Notes: generated from the letters alone by a model not told the origin. Shown: positions 55,075 to 64,000, numbered from the stretch's first letter. The stretch is DNA of 64,000 nt from Actinomadura sp. NBRC 104425 (GCF_030269545.1 NZ_BSTN01000002.1:310001-374000); one strand, 5' to 3'. A program made the numbers and translations.

Positions 55075-55737
55075 GTGCCGCTCGTCATCGCCATGGACGG
55101 CCCCTCGGGGTCGGGCAAGTCCAGCGCCTCCAAGGGCGTGGCCCGCGCGCTCGGGCTGCGCTACCTCGACACCGGCGCGATGTACCGCGCCATGACCTGG
55201 TGGATGCTGCGGGCGGGCGTGCCGGTGGAGGACGCCGAGGCGGTCGCGGCCCGCGCCGGGGAGCCGGTGATCGAGTCCGGCACCGACCCCGACGCGCCCA
55301 CCATCGCGGTGGACGGCACGGACGTGTCCGGCCCGATCCGCACCCGCGAGGTGACCAACGCGGTCAGCGCGGTCAGCGCCGTGCCGCAGGTGCGCGAGCG
55401 GCTGGTGGCGCTGCAGCGCGAGATCATCGGCGCGGGCGGCATCGTCGTGGAGGGACGCGACATCGGCACCGTGGTGGCGCCCGACGCGCCCGTCAAGATC
55501 TTCCTGACGGCCAGCGAGGAGGCCCGGGCGGCCCGCCGCGCCAAGGACCTGGCCGACGACCCCGCCGCCACGGTGACGGTGACGCGCGCCGAGCAGGCCC
55601 GCCGCGACCGGCTCGACTCCACCCGGGCTGCCTCGCCGCTGACCAAGGCCCCGGACGCGCACGAGATCGACTCGACCGAGCTGACCCTGGACGAGGTGAT
55701 CGAGAAGGTCGTGCGGCTGGCGAAGGACGCGTCCTAA
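55075..55737 (+). CDS. cmk: cytidylate kinase
   Basis: The 220-residue NMP kinase has the P-loop [12 protein letters not shown] (about 9-20), [30 protein letters not shown] and the lid [11 protein letters not shown] to [14 protein letters not shown]. It phosphorylates CMP and dCMP. A GTG start follows AAAGGGAG. It is next to der, as in most actinobacteria. The 166-base gap before it shows no clear promoter except a lone TACGCT at 54967-54972. Confidence 0.96.
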   Translation: MPLVIAMDGPSGSGKSSASKGVARALGLRYLDTGAMYRAMTWWMLRAGVPVEDAEAVAARAGEPVIESGTDPDAPTIAVDGTDVSGPIRTREVTNAVSAVSAVPQVRERLVALQREIIGAGGIVVEGRDIGTVVAPDAPVKIFLTASEEARAARRAKDLADDPAATVTVTRAEQARRDRLDSTRAASPLTKAPDAHEIDSTELTLDEVIEKVVRLAKDAS

Positions 55738-55847
55738 CCGGGCCGCACGGCCGGGCCGCACGGCCGGGCACGGGTGCGGTCCGCGGAGCGGACGACGAGG
55801 AGGGCGGCCGGCGCCGCGCGCGGCGCCCCGGAGGCGAGCGGAAGACA

Positions 55848-57230
55848 GTGAGCGAATACGAGATCGAGACGGTGGACGGCCCGGCGGCCGCGGACCGGGA
55901 GGCGGCGCCGCCCCCGGTCGTGGCCGTGGTGGGCCGTCCCAACGTGGGCAAGTCGACCCTGGTCAACCGGATTCTGGGCCGCCGGGAGGCGGTCGTGGAG
56001 GACGTGCCGGGCGTGACCCGCGACCGCGTCGCCTACGAGGCCAACTGGAGCGGCCGCCGCTTCACCGTCGTCGACACCGGCGGCTGGCTGCCGGACGCCT
56101 CCGGCCTGGCCGCCGCGATCGCCGAGCAGGCGCGGCTGGCGGTCGACCTGGCCGACGTGGTGATGTTCGTGGTGGACGCGACGGTGGGCGCCACCGACGT
56201 CGACGAGGCCGTGGTGGACATCCTGCGCCGCTCCGGCAAGCCGGTGGTGCTGGTCGCCAACAAGGTGGACGACGTGGCCACCGAGGCCGACGCGGCCATG
56301 CTGTGGTCGCTGGGCATCGGCGAGCCGCACCCGGTCAGCGCCCTGCACGGCCGCGGCAGCGGCGACCTGCTGGACGCGGTGCTGGACGCGCTGCCAGCCG
56401 AGCCGCCGCCCGAGACGTTCGCCGCGGCCGGGGGGCCGCGGCGGGTGGCGCTGCTGGGCCGCCCCAACGTCGGCAAGTCCAGCCTGCTCAACCAGCTGGC
56501 GGGGGAGAAGCGCGCCGTGGTCGACTCGGTCGCCGGCACCACCCGCGACCCGGTGGACGAGCTGATCGAGCTGGGCGGCCGCGAGTGGCGGTTCATCGAC
56601 ACCGCGGGCATCCGGCGGCGCCACCGGGAGAACCAGGGCGCCGACTTCTACGCCACGCTGCGCACCCAGTCGGCGCTGGAGCGGGCCGAGGTGGCGGTGG
56701 TGCTGATCGACGCGTCCGAGCCGCTGGCCGAGCAGGACCTGCGGATCGTGTCGATGGTGATCGAGTCCGGCCGGGCCCTGGTGATCGCCTACAACAAGTG
56801 GGACCTGCTGGACGAGGAGCGCCGCCACTACCTCGAACGCGAGATCGACCGGCAGATGCACAACGCCCGGTGGGCGCCGCGCGTCAACATCTCCGCCCGC
56901 ACCGGGCGGCACGTGGACAAGCTGGTGCCCGCCCTGGACACGGCGCTGGAGGGCTGGGGCACCCGCGTGCCCACGTCCAAGCTCAACCAGTTCTTCACCG
57001 ACCTGGTGGCCGCGCACCCGCACCCGATCCGGGGCGGCAGGCAGCCCCGGGTGCTGTTCGCCACCCAGCCGAGCGTGCGGCCGCCCAAGTTCGTGCTGTT
57101 CACCACCGGGTTTTTGGAGGAGGGCTACCGCCGGTTCATCGAACGGCGCCTGCGCGAGGAGTTCGGCTTCGCCGGCACGCCCATCGACATCACGATGCGC
57201 ATCCGGGAGAAGCGCGGCAAGCGCAAGTGA
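55848..57230 (+). CDS. der: ribosome biogenesis GTPase Der
   Basis: The 460-residue protein has two GTPase domains in tandem: [17 protein letters not shown] with DTGG and NKVD (about 25-190), and [17 protein letters not shown] with DTAGIRRR and NKWD (about 200-370). A KH-like domain forms the end. It acts in 50S subunit assembly. The GTG at 55848 has GGAAG upstream and follows a 110-base gap after cmk. An extra acidic start of about 20 residues precedes the first domain. A hairpin with a T-rich tail follows the stop. Confidence 0.97.
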   Translation: MSEYEIETVDGPAAADREAAPPPVVAVVGRPNVGKSTLVNRILGRREAVVEDVPGVTRDRVAYEANWSGRRFTVVDTGGWLPDASGLAAAIAEQARLAVDLADVVMFVVDATVGATDVDEAVVDILRRSGKPVVLVANKVDDVATEADAAMLWSLGIGEPHPVSALHGRGSGDLLDAVLDALPAEPPPETFAAAGGPRRVALLGRPNVGKSSLLNQLAGEKRAVVDSVAGTTRDPVDELIELGGREWRFIDTAGIRRRHRENQGADFYATLRTQSALERAEVAVVLIDASEPLAEQDLRIVSMVIESGRALVIAYNKWDLLDEERRHYLEREIDRQMHNARWAPRVNISARTGRHVDKLVPALDTALEGWGTRVPTSKLNQFFTDLVAAHPHPIRGGRQPRVLFATQPSVRPPKFVLFTTGFLEEGYRRFIERRLREEFGFAGTPIDITMRIREKRGKRK

Positions 57231-57233
57231 GGG

Positions 57234-57275
57234 ACATGTTCTCGTTGACGAGGCGACGAGAACATGTTCTCTTTT
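57234..57275 (+). terminator. intrinsic terminator after der, with an embedded palindrome
   Basis: ACATGTTCTCGT and ACGAGAACATGT are perfect 12-base complements around a ten-base loop, followed by TCTCTTTT. The right arm with its flank is also a perfect palindrome, GAGAACATGTTCTC (57258-57271), so protein binding is possible too. Confidence 0.75.
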
Positions 57276-57279
57276 GCGG

Positions 57280-57483
57280 GTGAGGTTCCTGCTGTTGCTC
57301 GGGTGCGCGGCGGGCTGCGCGGCGCTCGGCTTCGCCTGGCGCGAGCCGTGGCTCGGCGCCGTCGGCCTCCTGGTCGCCTTCGCGGCGATGTTCACCGACC
57401 GCGACGACGTCCCGGTGGACGACGAGAAGCGCGCCTACGAGCCCACCAAGACCGTCCGCAACATGCGCGCCCGCGACCGCTGA
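57280..57483 (+). CDS. small membrane protein, function unknown
   Basis: The 67-residue product from the GTG at 57280 has one or two hydrophobic segments (about 2-20 and 26-42) and a charged tail with DRDDVPVDDEKRAYEPTKTVR. There is no ribosome site, and it lies directly after the der terminator; a TTG six bases earlier is also in frame. Codon pattern is typical for the region. It could be a real small gene of the der neighbourhood, but I cannot name it. Confidence 0.5.
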   Translation: MRFLLLLGCAAGCAALGFAWREPWLGAVGLLVAFAAMFTDRDDVPVDDEKRAYEPTKTVRNMRARDR

Positions 57484-57582
57484 CGGCGCGGCCGCCGGGG
57501 GCGTGGCGCCGCTCCGTGCGGGGAGCGCGGACGTCCCGCACGGAGCGGTTGCTCGTGCCCGGCGCGCGGCGCGCCCGCCGGG

Positions 57583-58371
57583 TCAGGGGTGGGGCCGGTC
57601 GCGGCGTTCACCGGCGACCCGCTCGTCGTGCCGTTCGGCGGGCGCCGGGCCCGCGCCTTCCGGCCCGGGCGCGCCGGGGCCGGGTGTGCCGGATCCGGGT
57701 GTGCTGCGTCCGGGCGCGCCGGGTCTGGGCGCCTGCTGTCCCGGGGGTCCGTAGGCGGGCGGCGCGCCGCCCGGGCTCGGCGGTGGTCCGGTTCCGGACG
57801 TCCGGCCGTAGCGTCCGCGGGGCGGAACGGCCGGCTGAGCCGGGCCTGCGCCGGGCCGTGCCGGGGCGCCGCGGGCGGCTTCGCGAGCGGCCGCGGTCTT
57901 CGCGGCCCGCCGGGTCTCCCGCACGCCGACCACGGCGAAGCGGCCCAGGGCGAACGCGGAGAGGAACACGGTCACCACGCCGAGGCCGCTGAACCCCGCG
58001 ATCTGCTCGGTCACGCGCTGGGCGGTGGACGTTCCGAGGGGCGCGCCGGCGGTGCCGAGGCCCCAGAGCGCTCCGAGCGTGTGGCCCACGACGAACCAGG
58101 CGCCGGCGAGGGCGGCCAGCCAGGCCCCGAACATCGCGGCCGCGCGGTTGGCGCTGACGAGCAGGACCAGCCCGCCGATGACCGTGGCGATCCCGGGCAG
58201 CACGCTCAGTTGCAGCCGCGCCGCGGTGTACACCCAGGGCTCGTCGGGTGCGAAGCCGAAGTGGGCGTAGGGGCCGACGAACGGCAGCAGCGCGCCCCAC
58301 AGGCCCAGCAGCACGAGAAGGGCGCCGCTGAGGAGGCCCCGGGTCCGCGGAGCCCGCATGGTCCCAGTCAT
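57583..58371 (-). CDS. four-helix membrane protein with Pro-rich tail, function unknown
   Basis: The 262-residue protein has four hydrophobic helices (about 12-32, 50-72, 78-100 and 125-147), then a basic stretch (RETRRAAKTAAAREAARG) and about 95 residues rich in Pro, Gly and Ala that are likely disordered in the cytosol. The membrane part resembles small DoxX- or DUF4383-type proteins in length and helix count, with FAPDEPWVYTAARLQLSVLPG, but I am not sure of the family. GGAGGAG lies just before the ATG. Confidence 0.7.
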   Translation of the reverse strand: MTGTMRAPRTRGLLSGALLVLLGLWGALLPFVGPYAHFGFAPDEPWVYTAARLQLSVLPGIATVIGGLVLLVSANRAAAMFGAWLAALAGAWFVVGHTLGALWGLGTAGAPLGTSTAQRVTEQIAGFSGLGVVTVFLSAFALGRFAVVGVRETRRAAKTAAAREAARGAPARPGAGPAQPAVPPRGRYGRTSGTGPPPSPGGAPPAYGPPGQQAPRPGAPGRSTPGSGTPGPGAPGPEGAGPAPAERHDERVAGERRDRPHP

Positions 58372-58665
58372 GATCTCCTCCTGACCGGGCTAACCGTGAT
58401 GTGCGTGTCGGACCCCCTCTACCCGTAAGACCCGCCCCCAAGCACGTCATTTGGCATGTAAGCCCCACAAAAGGGACGGCATTGCGGGGAAGTGATCGTG
58501 GGCGGCGAGGGCGTCGTCGTCGCGCGCCGCCCGCCTGCCGCGGCGGGCGGGCCCCCCGGGACCGGGAACGGCTACGCCTCACCATCGCATCTGCGAGAGA
58601 GATAGGGAAAAAGGTCCCGCAAATGCGGTGAGAACCGCCATATTCCCTTGGCATCTGCCGCGGGC
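58372..58665. other. divergent intergenic region before the HTH-TOBE gene
   Basis: About 300 bases with two stem-loops: CCGCCCGCC/GGCGGGCGG at 58527-58550 and GCGGT-GAGA-ACCGC at 58625-58638. The second lies 28 bases before the -10 of the regulator gene and could be an operator. No gene is seen. Confidence 0.5.
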
Positions 58666-58671
58666 TACGCT
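58666..58671 (+). promoter_or_regulatory. -10 hexamer of a leaderless HTH-TOBE regulator transcript
   Basis: TACGCT lies exactly six bases before the GTG at 58678. Confidence 0.55.
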
Positions 58672-58677
58672 TGCCGC

Positions 58678-59085
58678 GTGACGATGTTCCGGATCAGTGA
58701 GGCGGCCGCGCTGCTGGGGGTCAGCGCGGACACGGTCCGCCGCTGGGTGGACGGCGGGCGGCTGTCGGCCGTCCGCGACGAGCACGGGCACCGTCGCGTC
58801 CCCGGCGCCGAGCTCGCCGCGTTCGTCCGCGAGCAGGGGCGGCGCGGGGGCGACGGCGAGCCGGGGGAGCGGTTCTCCTCCGCACGCAACCGGATGCGCG
58901 GCATCGTCACCGACGTGCGCCGGGACGGGGTGATGGCCCAGGTGGAGATGCAGGCCGGTCCGTTCCGCGTGGTGTCGCTGATGAGCCGGGAGGCGGCCGA
59001 CGAACTGGCCCTGGAGGTCGGGGTGGTCGCCGAGGCCGTCGTGAAGTCCACCAACGTCGTCGTCGAACTGCCCGACCTCGGCTGA
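58678..59085 (+). CDS. MerR-like HTH plus TOBE (Mop) domain molybdate-responsive protein
   Basis: The first half of this 135-residue protein is an excisionase/MerR-type winged helix: FRISEAAALLGVSADTVRRW and GRLSAVRDEHGHRRVPGAEL. The second half (about 68-133) is a molybdate-binding TOBE domain: RNRMRGIVTDVRRDGVMAQV, VSLMSREAADEL and VVKSTNVVVEL. Such proteins are found before modABC in actinobacteria and are taken to control it by sensing molybdate or tungstate. It lies 38 bases before modA. It differs in build from E. coli ModE, which has two Mop units. Confidence 0.9.
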   Translation: MTMFRISEAAALLGVSADTVRRWVDGGRLSAVRDEHGHRRVPGAELAAFVREQGRRGGDGEPGERFSSARNRMRGIVTDVRRDGVMAQVEMQAGPFRVVSLMSREAADELALEVGVVAEAVVKSTNVVVELPDLG

Positions 59086-59123
59086 GCCCGCCCGTACCGG
59101 CTCGGCCAACACGAGAGGACCCC

Positions 59124-59927
59124 ATGACCGTGATGAAGCGCCTCCCCATCCCGGCCGCGGCGCCGGCCCTGCTGGCCGCCGCCGCACTGGCCCTGTCCGG
59201 CTGCGGCGACGTCGACGACGGCGGCAGTGCCTCCGCGGGCGCCGACAAGGGCGGCAAGACCCTCACGGTGTTCGCCGCGGCGTCCCTCACCGAGACGTTC
59301 ACCTCGCTGGGCAAGACGTTCGAGAGCTCGCATCCGGGCGTGAAGGTGCGGTTCAACTTCGGCGGCAGCTCCACCCTCGCGCAGCAGATCGTCCAGGGCG
59401 CCCCGGCGGACGTGTTCGCCGCCGCCAACACCACCACGATGAAGACCGTCACCGACCGGGGCGCCGCGTCCGGGCAGCCGACGGTGTTCGCCAGGAACCG
59501 GCTGGTCATCGCCGTCTCCGGGAGCGGCGAGAGCAAGGTCAAGGGGCTGTCCGACCTGGCCGACCGCGGGCTGAAGGTCGTGCTGTGCGCCACCCAGGTG
59601 CCGTGCGGCTCCGCCGCCGACAAGGCGCTGCAGGCGGCCGGCGTGAAGGTCACGCCGGTGTCGCGCGAGCAGGACGTCAAGGCCGTGCTCACCAAGGTCC
59701 GGATGGGCGAGGCCGACGCCGGACTGGTCTACCGCACCGACGTGCGGGCCGCGTCCGGTCAGGTGAAGGGCGTGGAGTTCGCCGAGTCGGCCAAGGCGGT
59801 CAACGACTACCCGATCGCGCCGCTGGCCGAGGCGCCGCAGCCCGCCCTGGCCAAGGAGTTCGTCGGGCTGGTGCTGTCGCAGCAGGGCCGCACGGTGCTG
59901 ACCCGGGCGGGGTTCGAGGCGCCGTGA
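59124..59927 (+). CDS. modA: molybdate ABC transporter substrate-binding lipoprotein
   Basis: The 267-residue protein has a lipoprotein signal ending LSGC (Cys27). The mature part has the ModA pattern LTVFAAASLTETF (anion-binding Ser), FNFGGSSTLAQQIVQGAPADVFA and LVYRTDVRAA with the conserved Tyr. It captures molybdate or tungstate outside the cell. GAGAGGA lies before the ATG. The stop overlaps modB (GTGA). Confidence 0.95.
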   Translation: MTVMKRLPIPAAAPALLAAAALALSGCGDVDDGGSASAGADKGGKTLTVFAAASLTETFTSLGKTFESSHPGVKVRFNFGGSSTLAQQIVQGAPADVFAAANTTTMKTVTDRGAASGQPTVFARNRLVIAVSGSGESKVKGLSDLADRGLKVVLCATQVPCGSAADKALQAAGVKVTPVSREQDVKAVLTKVRMGEADAGLVYRTDVRAASGQVKGVEFAESAKAVNDYPIAPLAEAPQPALAKEFVGLVLSQQGRTVLTRAGFEAP

Positions 59928-60760
59928 CCCGGCCGCCCGGCACCGCCCGGCCCCCCGCGGCCGGGCCGGACCGCGACCGCGGGCTGGGGCGGCCGCCGTG
60001 GATGCTGGTGCTGCCCGCGCTGCTCGGCCTGGCGTTCCTGGTGCTGCCGCTGGCCGGGCTGCTGGTGCGCACGCCGTGGTCGACGCTGGGCACCCGCCTG
60101 GCCGAGCCGCAGGTGCTGGAGGCGCTGCGGCTGTCGCTGGTCAGCGCGACCGCCGCCACCGGCGTGTGCCTGGTGCTGGGCGTGCCGCTGGCGTGGCTGC
60201 TGGCGCGCGTGCCGTTCCCCGGCGCCCGGCTCGTGCGGGCCCTGGTGACCGTCCCGCTGGTGCTGCCGCCCGTGGTCGGCGGTGTGGCGCTGCTGCTGGC
60301 GCTGGGGCGCCGCGGGCTGGTCGGGCGGTGGCTGGACGAGGCGTTCGGCATCACGCTGCCGTTCACCACCGCCGGCGTGGTGCTCGCCGAGACGTTCGTG
60401 GCGATGCCGTTCCTGGTGATCAGCGTGGAGGGCGCGCTGCGCGCCGCCGACCTGCGCTACGAGGAGGCGGCGGCCACGCTGGGCGCCACCCGCTGGACGA
60501 CGTTCCGCCGGGTGACGCTGCCGCTGGTCGCCCCGGGCGTGCTGGCGGGCGCCATCCTGTGCTGGGCGCGGGCGCTGGGCGAGTTCGGCGCGACCATCAC
60601 GTTCGCGGGCAACTTCCCCGGCCGCACCCAGACCATGCCGCTGGCCGTCTACCTGGCCCTGGAGACCGACCCGCAGGCGGCGATCGTGCTGAGCCTGGTG
60701 CTGCTGGCGGTGTCGGTGATCGTCCTGGCCGCCCTGCGCGACCGGTGGGTGAACGCATGA
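59924..60760 (+). CDS. modB: molybdate ABC transporter permease
   Basis: The 278-residue permease starts at the GTG overlapping the modA stop. After a Pro/Arg-rich start of 25 residues come six hydrophobic helices and the ATPase-contact EAA loop YEEAAATLGATRWTTFRRVTLP (about 188-209). ALGEFGATITFAGN is typical of ModB. It dimerises to form the channel. The ATGA at its end couples it to modC. Confidence 0.95.
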   Translation: MTRPPGTARPPAAGPDRDRGLGRPPWMLVLPALLGLAFLVLPLAGLLVRTPWSTLGTRLAEPQVLEALRLSLVSATAATGVCLVLGVPLAWLLARVPFPGARLVRALVTVPLVLPPVVGGVALLLALGRRGLVGRWLDEAFGITLPFTTAGVVLAETFVAMPFLVISVEGALRAADLRYEEAAATLGATRWTTFRRVTLPLVAPGVLAGAILCWARALGEFGATITFAGNFPGRTQTMPLAVYLALETDPQAAIVLSLVLLAVSVIVLAALRDRWVNA

Positions 60761-61863
60761 GCCGTCCCGGCGCACCGGTGACGCCGTACCGGCGGGAGGG
60801 GGACGCCGGCCGCAGCGGGCTCGACGCGCGGCTGGTGGTGCGGCGCGGCGGCTTCGAGCTGGACCTCGGGCTGACGGCCGGGCCCGGCGAGGTGGTGGCC
60901 CTGCTGGGGCCCAACGGGGCGGGCAAGAGCACCGCGCTGCGCGCGCTGGCCGGGCTCGTCCCGACGGCGGGCGGGCACATCCGCGTGGACGGCAGGGACC
61001 TGCGCCCGCTGCCGCCGGAGCGGCGCGGCATCGGCATGGTGTTCCAGGACTACCTGCTGTTCCCGCATCTGAGCGCCTTGGAGAACGTCGCGTTCGGGCT
61101 GCGCTGCCAGGGCATGCGCAAGCGCGAGGCGCGGCGCGTCGCCGCGCAGTGGCTGGAGCAGGTCGGTCTGGCCGAGTACGCCTCGGCGCGGCCGCGGCAG
61201 CTGTCGGGGGGCCAGGCCCAGCGGGTGGCGCTGGCGCGCGCCCTGGCCGTGGGGCCGAGCCTGCTGCTGCTGGACGAGCCGCTGTCGGCGCTGGACGCCC
61301 ACACCCGGCTGGAGATCCGGTCCGCGCTGCGGCGCCGCCTGGAGGGGTTCGAGGGCGCGGCCGTGCTGGTGACGCACGACCCGCTGGACGCGATGGTGCT
61401 GGCCGGCCGGCTGGTGGTGCTGGAGAACGGGCGGCCGGTGCAGCAGGGGCGCCCCGCCGACGTGGCCCGGCATCCCCGCACCGAGTACGTGGCGCGCCTG
61501 GTGGGGCTCAACCTCTACCGGGGCCGTGCCGAGGGCACCTCGGTGCGGATCGGGGACGGGGACGGCGGCGGCATGGTGCTGGACACGGTTGACCATCTCC
61601 AAGGAGAGGTTTTCCTGGCTTTTGAGCCGGCAGCGGTCGCGTTGTACCGGTCCCGCCCCGAGGGCAGCCCCCGCAACGTGTGGCGGGCGCGGGTGGCGGC
61701 GGTGGAGCGGCAGGGCGACCGCGTGCGCGTGCGCCTCGACGGGCCGCCGCTCGCCGCGGCCGCCGATGTGACGCCGGCCGCCGTCGCCGAACTCGAATTG
61801 GCCCCGGGCAGCGCGGTTTGGGCGTCCTTGAAGGCGACCGAAACTCGGGTTTACCCGGCTTGA
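60757..61863 (+). CDS. modC: molybdate ABC transporter ATP-binding protein with TOBE domain
   Basis: The 368-residue ATPase has Walker A GPNGAGKST (about 51), signature LSGGQAQRVALARAL, Walker B LLLLDEPLSALDAHTR and switch VTHDPLDAM. The C-terminal part (about 300-368) is a TOBE-like oligo-binding domain, as in ModC. The ATG overlaps the modB stop. The gene ends the modABC operon; no terminator is obvious, but operator-like dyads for the next gene start 20 bases later. Confidence 0.95.
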   Translation: MSRPGAPVTPYRREGDAGRSGLDARLVVRRGGFELDLGLTAGPGEVVALLGPNGAGKSTALRALAGLVPTAGGHIRVDGRDLRPLPPERRGIGMVFQDYLLFPHLSALENVAFGLRCQGMRKREARRVAAQWLEQVGLAEYASARPRQLSGGQAQRVALARALAVGPSLLLLDEPLSALDAHTRLEIRSALRRRLEGFEGAAVLVTHDPLDAMVLAGRLVVLENGRPVQQGRPADVARHPRTEYVARLVGLNLYRGRAEGTSVRIGDGDGGGMVLDTVDHLQGEVFLAFEPAAVALYRSRPEGSPRNVWRARVAAVERQGDRVRVRLDGPPLAAAADVTPAAVAELELAPGSAVWASLKATETRVYPA

Positions 61864-61883
61864 TCCTTCGCATCCGGCGGCGT

Positions 61884-61902
61884 GATGGAAGCGCTTTCCA
61901 TC
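61884..61902. promoter_or_regulatory. LacI-type operator-like dyad upstream of pckG
   Basis: GATGGAA-GCGCT-TTCCATC has perfect seven-base arms and a CG centre, the form of LacI/GalR-family sites. It lies 139 bases before pckG. Confidence 0.55.
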
Positions 61903-61907
61903 GGTCC

Positions 61908-61926
61908 TGACCGGTGATTTCGGTCA
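61908..61926. promoter_or_regulatory. second dyad upstream of pckG
   Basis: TGACCG and CGGTCA face each other across seven bases, six bases after the first dyad. Confidence 0.45.
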
Positions 61927-61963
61927 CAAATGGGTAGGTCTGTCGCACCCGACCCGCTGCAAG

Positions 61964-61975
61964 TGGTCCAGACCA
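61964..61975. promoter_or_regulatory. GntR/FadR-like dyad upstream of pckG
   Basis: TGGTC-CA-GACCA has perfect five-base arms like sites of FadR-type GntR regulators (family knowledge). It lies 65 bases before pckG. Confidence 0.45.
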
Positions 61976-62040
61976 AATGGAAAAAACGTGCGGGTTTGTT
62001 CATGATGCAGAGATCCTGCGAACTGCTGAAGGAGTAGCCC

Positions 62041-63873
62041 GTGTCCCACCAGGTCACCGCGTCCTCGGCCACCGGCCCGGACCAGGCCCCGACCAGTCAC
62101 CGCGAGCTGATTGACTGGGTGCGCGGGATCGCCGAGCTCACCCGTCCCGATCGGATCGAATGGTGTGACGGCTCGGACGCGGAATGGGAGCGCCTGACCG
62201 ACCTTCTCGTCGAACAGGGCACCTTCAAACGGCTCAATCCCGCCAAGCGGCCCAACAGCTTCTACGCCGCCTCCGATCCCAGCGACGTGGCCCGCGTCGA
62301 GGACCGCACCTTCATCTGCTCCGAAAAGGAGGAGGACGCCGGTCCCACCAACAACTGGATCGCCCCGGACGAGATGCGCGCCACCTTCCGGGAGCTGTTC
62401 GACGGCTGCATGCGCGGCCGCACCATGTACGTGGTGCCGTTCTGCATGGGGCCGCTCGGCGGCAACATCTCCCAGCTCGGGGTGGAGATCACCGACTCGC
62501 CGTACGTCGCGGTGTCGATGCGGATCATGACGCGGATGGGCACCGAGGCGCTGCGGCTGATCGAGGAGCGCCGCTCGTTCGTCAAGTGCGTCCACTCGGT
62601 CGGCGCGCCGCTGGAGCCCGGCCAGAAGGACGTGCCCTGGCCGTGCAACAGCACCAAGTACATCTCGCACTTCCCCGAGACCCGGGAGATCTGGTCCTAC
62701 GGGTCCGGCTACGGCGGCAACGCGCTGCTGGGCAAGAAGTGCTACGCGCTGCGCATCGCCTCCACCATGGCCCGCGACGAGGGCTGGCTGGCCGAGCACA
62801 TGCTGATCCTCAAGCTGACCCCGCCGGACGGCGAGGTCCGCTACGTCGCCGCCGCATTCCCGTCCGCCTGCGGCAAGACGAACCTGGCCATGCTGCAGCC
62901 CACCATCCCGGGCTGGAAGGTCGAGACGATCGGCGACGACATCGCCTGGATGCGCTTCGGCGAGGACGGCCGGCTGTACGCGATCAACCCCGAGGCCGGG
63001 TTCTTCGGCGTCGCCCCCGGCACCGGCGAGGGCACCAACGCCAACGCCGTCAAGACGCTGTGGGGCAACAGCATCTTTACCAACGTCGCGCTCACCGACG
63101 ACGGCGACGTGTGGTGGGAGGGCCTGACCGAGGAGCCGCCCGCGCACCTGACCGACTGGCGGGGCAACGACTGGACGCCCGACTCGGACACCCCGGCGGC
63201 GCACCCGAACGCCCGCTTCACCACCCCGGCCGGGCAGTGCCCGATCATCGCGCCGGAGTGGGAGGACCCCAAGGGCGTGCCGATCTCGGCGATCCTGTTC
63301 GGCGGCCGCCGCGCCACCGCCGTGCCGCTGGTCATCGAGTCGTTCGACTGGCAGCACGGGGTGTTCCTGGGCGCCAACGTGGCCTCGGAGAAGACCGCCG
63401 CGGCCGAGGGCACCGTCGGCGAGCTGCGCCGCGACCCGTTCGCCATGCTGCCGTTCTGCGGCTACAACATGGGCGACTACTTCGGCCACTGGCTGAAGAT
63501 CGGCCGCTCCACCGAGCCCGAGAAGCTGCCGCGCATCTACTACGTCAACTGGTTCCGCAAGGACGCCGACGGCAAGTTCATCTGGCCGGGCTTCGGCGAG
63601 AACAGCCGGGTCCTCAAGTGGATCGTCGACCGGCTCAACGGCCGGGCCGACGCGGTCAAGTCCCCGATCGGCCACCTGCCCACCCGCGAGTCGCTGGACA
63701 CCGAGGGCCTGGACCTGGACGACGCCGCCCTGGACCTGCTGCTCAGCGTCGACCGCGAGGTGTGGAAGCAGGAGGCCGACCTGGTCCCGGCGTTCTTCGA
63801 GACCTTCGGCGACCACCTGCCCAAGGAGCTGTGGGACGAGTACCGCGCCCTGAAGCACCGCCTCGGCGAGTGA
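62041..63873 (+). CDS. pckG: phosphoenolpyruvate carboxykinase (GTP)
   Basis: The 610-residue enzyme has the GTP-type P-loop with reactive Cys, [12 protein letters not shown] (about 272-283), kinase-2 motif [10 protein letters not shown], and [19 protein letters not shown] with the metal Lys. It converts oxaloacetate to phosphoenolpyruvate for gluconeogenesis. The GTG start has AAGGAG seven bases upstream. The 177-base leader region contains three different inverted repeats, so control by carbon source is likely. A perfect hairpin terminator follows the stop by 57 bases. Confidence 0.98.
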   Translation: MSHQVTASSATGPDQAPTSHRELIDWVRGIAELTRPDRIEWCDGSDAEWERLTDLLVEQGTFKRLNPAKRPNSFYAASDPSDVARVEDRTFICSEKEEDAGPTNNWIAPDEMRATFRELFDGCMRGRTMYVVPFCMGPLGGNISQLGVEITDSPYVAVSMRIMTRMGTEALRLIEERRSFVKCVHSVGAPLEPGQKDVPWPCNSTKYISHFPETREIWSYGSGYGGNALLGKKCYALRIASTMARDEGWLAEHMLILKLTPPDGEVRYVAAAFPSACGKTNLAMLQPTIPGWKVETIGDDIAWMRFGEDGRLYAINPEAGFFGVAPGTGEGTNANAVKTLWGNSIFTNVALTDDGDVWWEGLTEEPPAHLTDWRGNDWTPDSDTPAAHPNARFTTPAGQCPIIAPEWEDPKGVPISAILFGGRRATAVPLVIESFDWQHGVFLGANVASEKTAAAEGTVGELRRDPFAMLPFCGYNMGDYFGHWLKIGRSTEPEKLPRIYYVNWFRKDADGKFIWPGFGENSRVLKWIVDRLNGRADAVKSPIGHLPTRESLDTEGLDLDDAALDLLLSVDREVWKQEADLVPAFFETFGDHLPKELWDEYRALKHRLGE

Positions 63874-63930
63874 CGTCCGCTGCCCGCCGCCCCGCCCAGG
63901 GTCCCGGGAACGCGGCGGGCGCAGGACGCC

Positions 63931-63971
63931 GGCAGCGAGGTCACACCCCCGGTGTGACCTCGCTGCCTTTT
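63931..63971 (+). terminator. intrinsic terminator after pckG
   Basis: GGCAGCGAGGTCACACC and GGTGTGACCTCGCTGCC are perfect 17-base complements around CCC, followed by TTTT. It is the clearest terminator in the window. Confidence 0.93.
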
Positions 63972-64000
63972 CCGGCGCCGGCCGCATCGGAGCCGTTCGG

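Noticed and set aside
57258..57271. GAGAACATGTTCTC as an SOS (LexA) box
   Set aside because: The GAAC and GTTC halves are two bases apart; actinobacterial LexA sites have four bases between them.
59086..59123. A molybdenum-cofactor riboswitch before modA
   Set aside because: The gap is only 38 bases, too short, and the neighbouring regulator gene explains control better.

Overview
The window is a high-GC chromosomal segment from an actinomycete. The gene set (Rhodo/Streptosporangiales-type ribosomal protein S1, single-domain CoaE, ectABCD next to ehuABCD, an Ltp2-like aldolase with a DUF35 partner, the xerD-parA-scpAB-rluB-cmk-der block) and frequent GTG starts suggest a Streptosporangiales or Thermomonosporaceae member (Actinomadura or Thermomonospora-like). 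This is an inference from gene content, not from a marker search. No rRNA, tRNA, CRISPR array, insertion sequence or prophage is visible.

Layout. 1-2.9 kb: end of a branched-chain amino acid ABC transporter operon (livH end, livM, livG, livF). 3.2-6.4 kb: a hotdog thioesterase divergent from polA. 6.45-7.57 kb: a gene-free spacer carrying a diverged direct repeat. 7.6-10.4 kb: a membrane-anchored polysaccharide deacetylase and rpsA with a clear promoter and a long leader. 10.4-11.8 kb: a second gene-free, palindrome-rich spacer. 11.8-14.9 kb: a membrane protein fused to an EEP phosphodiesterase-type domain, a GNAT acetyltransferase, coaE. 15.0-20.8 kb: one 1937-residue protein combining TIR, a degenerate metallophosphoesterase, NACHT, pentapeptide and WD40 domains; it is the strongest candidate for an unusual (probably immune or signalling) system. 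20.9-24.9 kb: an SLC13/ArsB-like permease and a three-gene cassette (two-helix membrane protein, cupin-like protein, inositol-monophosphatase family protein). 25.1-28.6 kb: an orphan histidine kinase and uvrB. 28.7-33.0 kb: MBL-fold hydrolase, GlxA-type regulator, ADP-ribosylglycohydrolase, SGNH hydrolase. 33.0-35.8 kb: Ltp2-like thiolase, DUF35 protein and a nitronate monooxygenase behind a strong operator-like dyad. 35.8-42.6 kb: ehuBCDA and ectABCD for uptake and synthesis of ectoine and hydroxyectoine. 43-46 kb: prolyl aminopeptidase and a long coiled-coil protein. 46.4-57.5 kb: housekeeping block pyrG, nudix, xerD, parA, scpA, scpB, rluB, aroH, tyrA, cmk, der. 57.6-61.9 kb: a membrane protein, then an HTH-TOBE regulator and modABC for molybdate. 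62-64 kb: pckG with several operator-like dyads and a textbook terminator.

Working together. The clearest modules are osmoprotection (ectABCD makes ectoine and hydroxyectoine, ehuABCD imports them), chromosome segregation and cell-division support (xerD, parA, scpAB), molybdate supply, and sterol-like side-chain breakdown (thiolase-like aldolase plus DUF35). At least eight genes have a TANNNT-like hexamer exactly six bases before the start codon, the layout of leaderless transcripts, which also fixes several start codons including that of the TIR-NACHT-WD40 gene.

Limits. All family calls are from reading motifs by eye. Long open frames on the opposite strand of real genes are common in this GC-rich DNA and were not reported.
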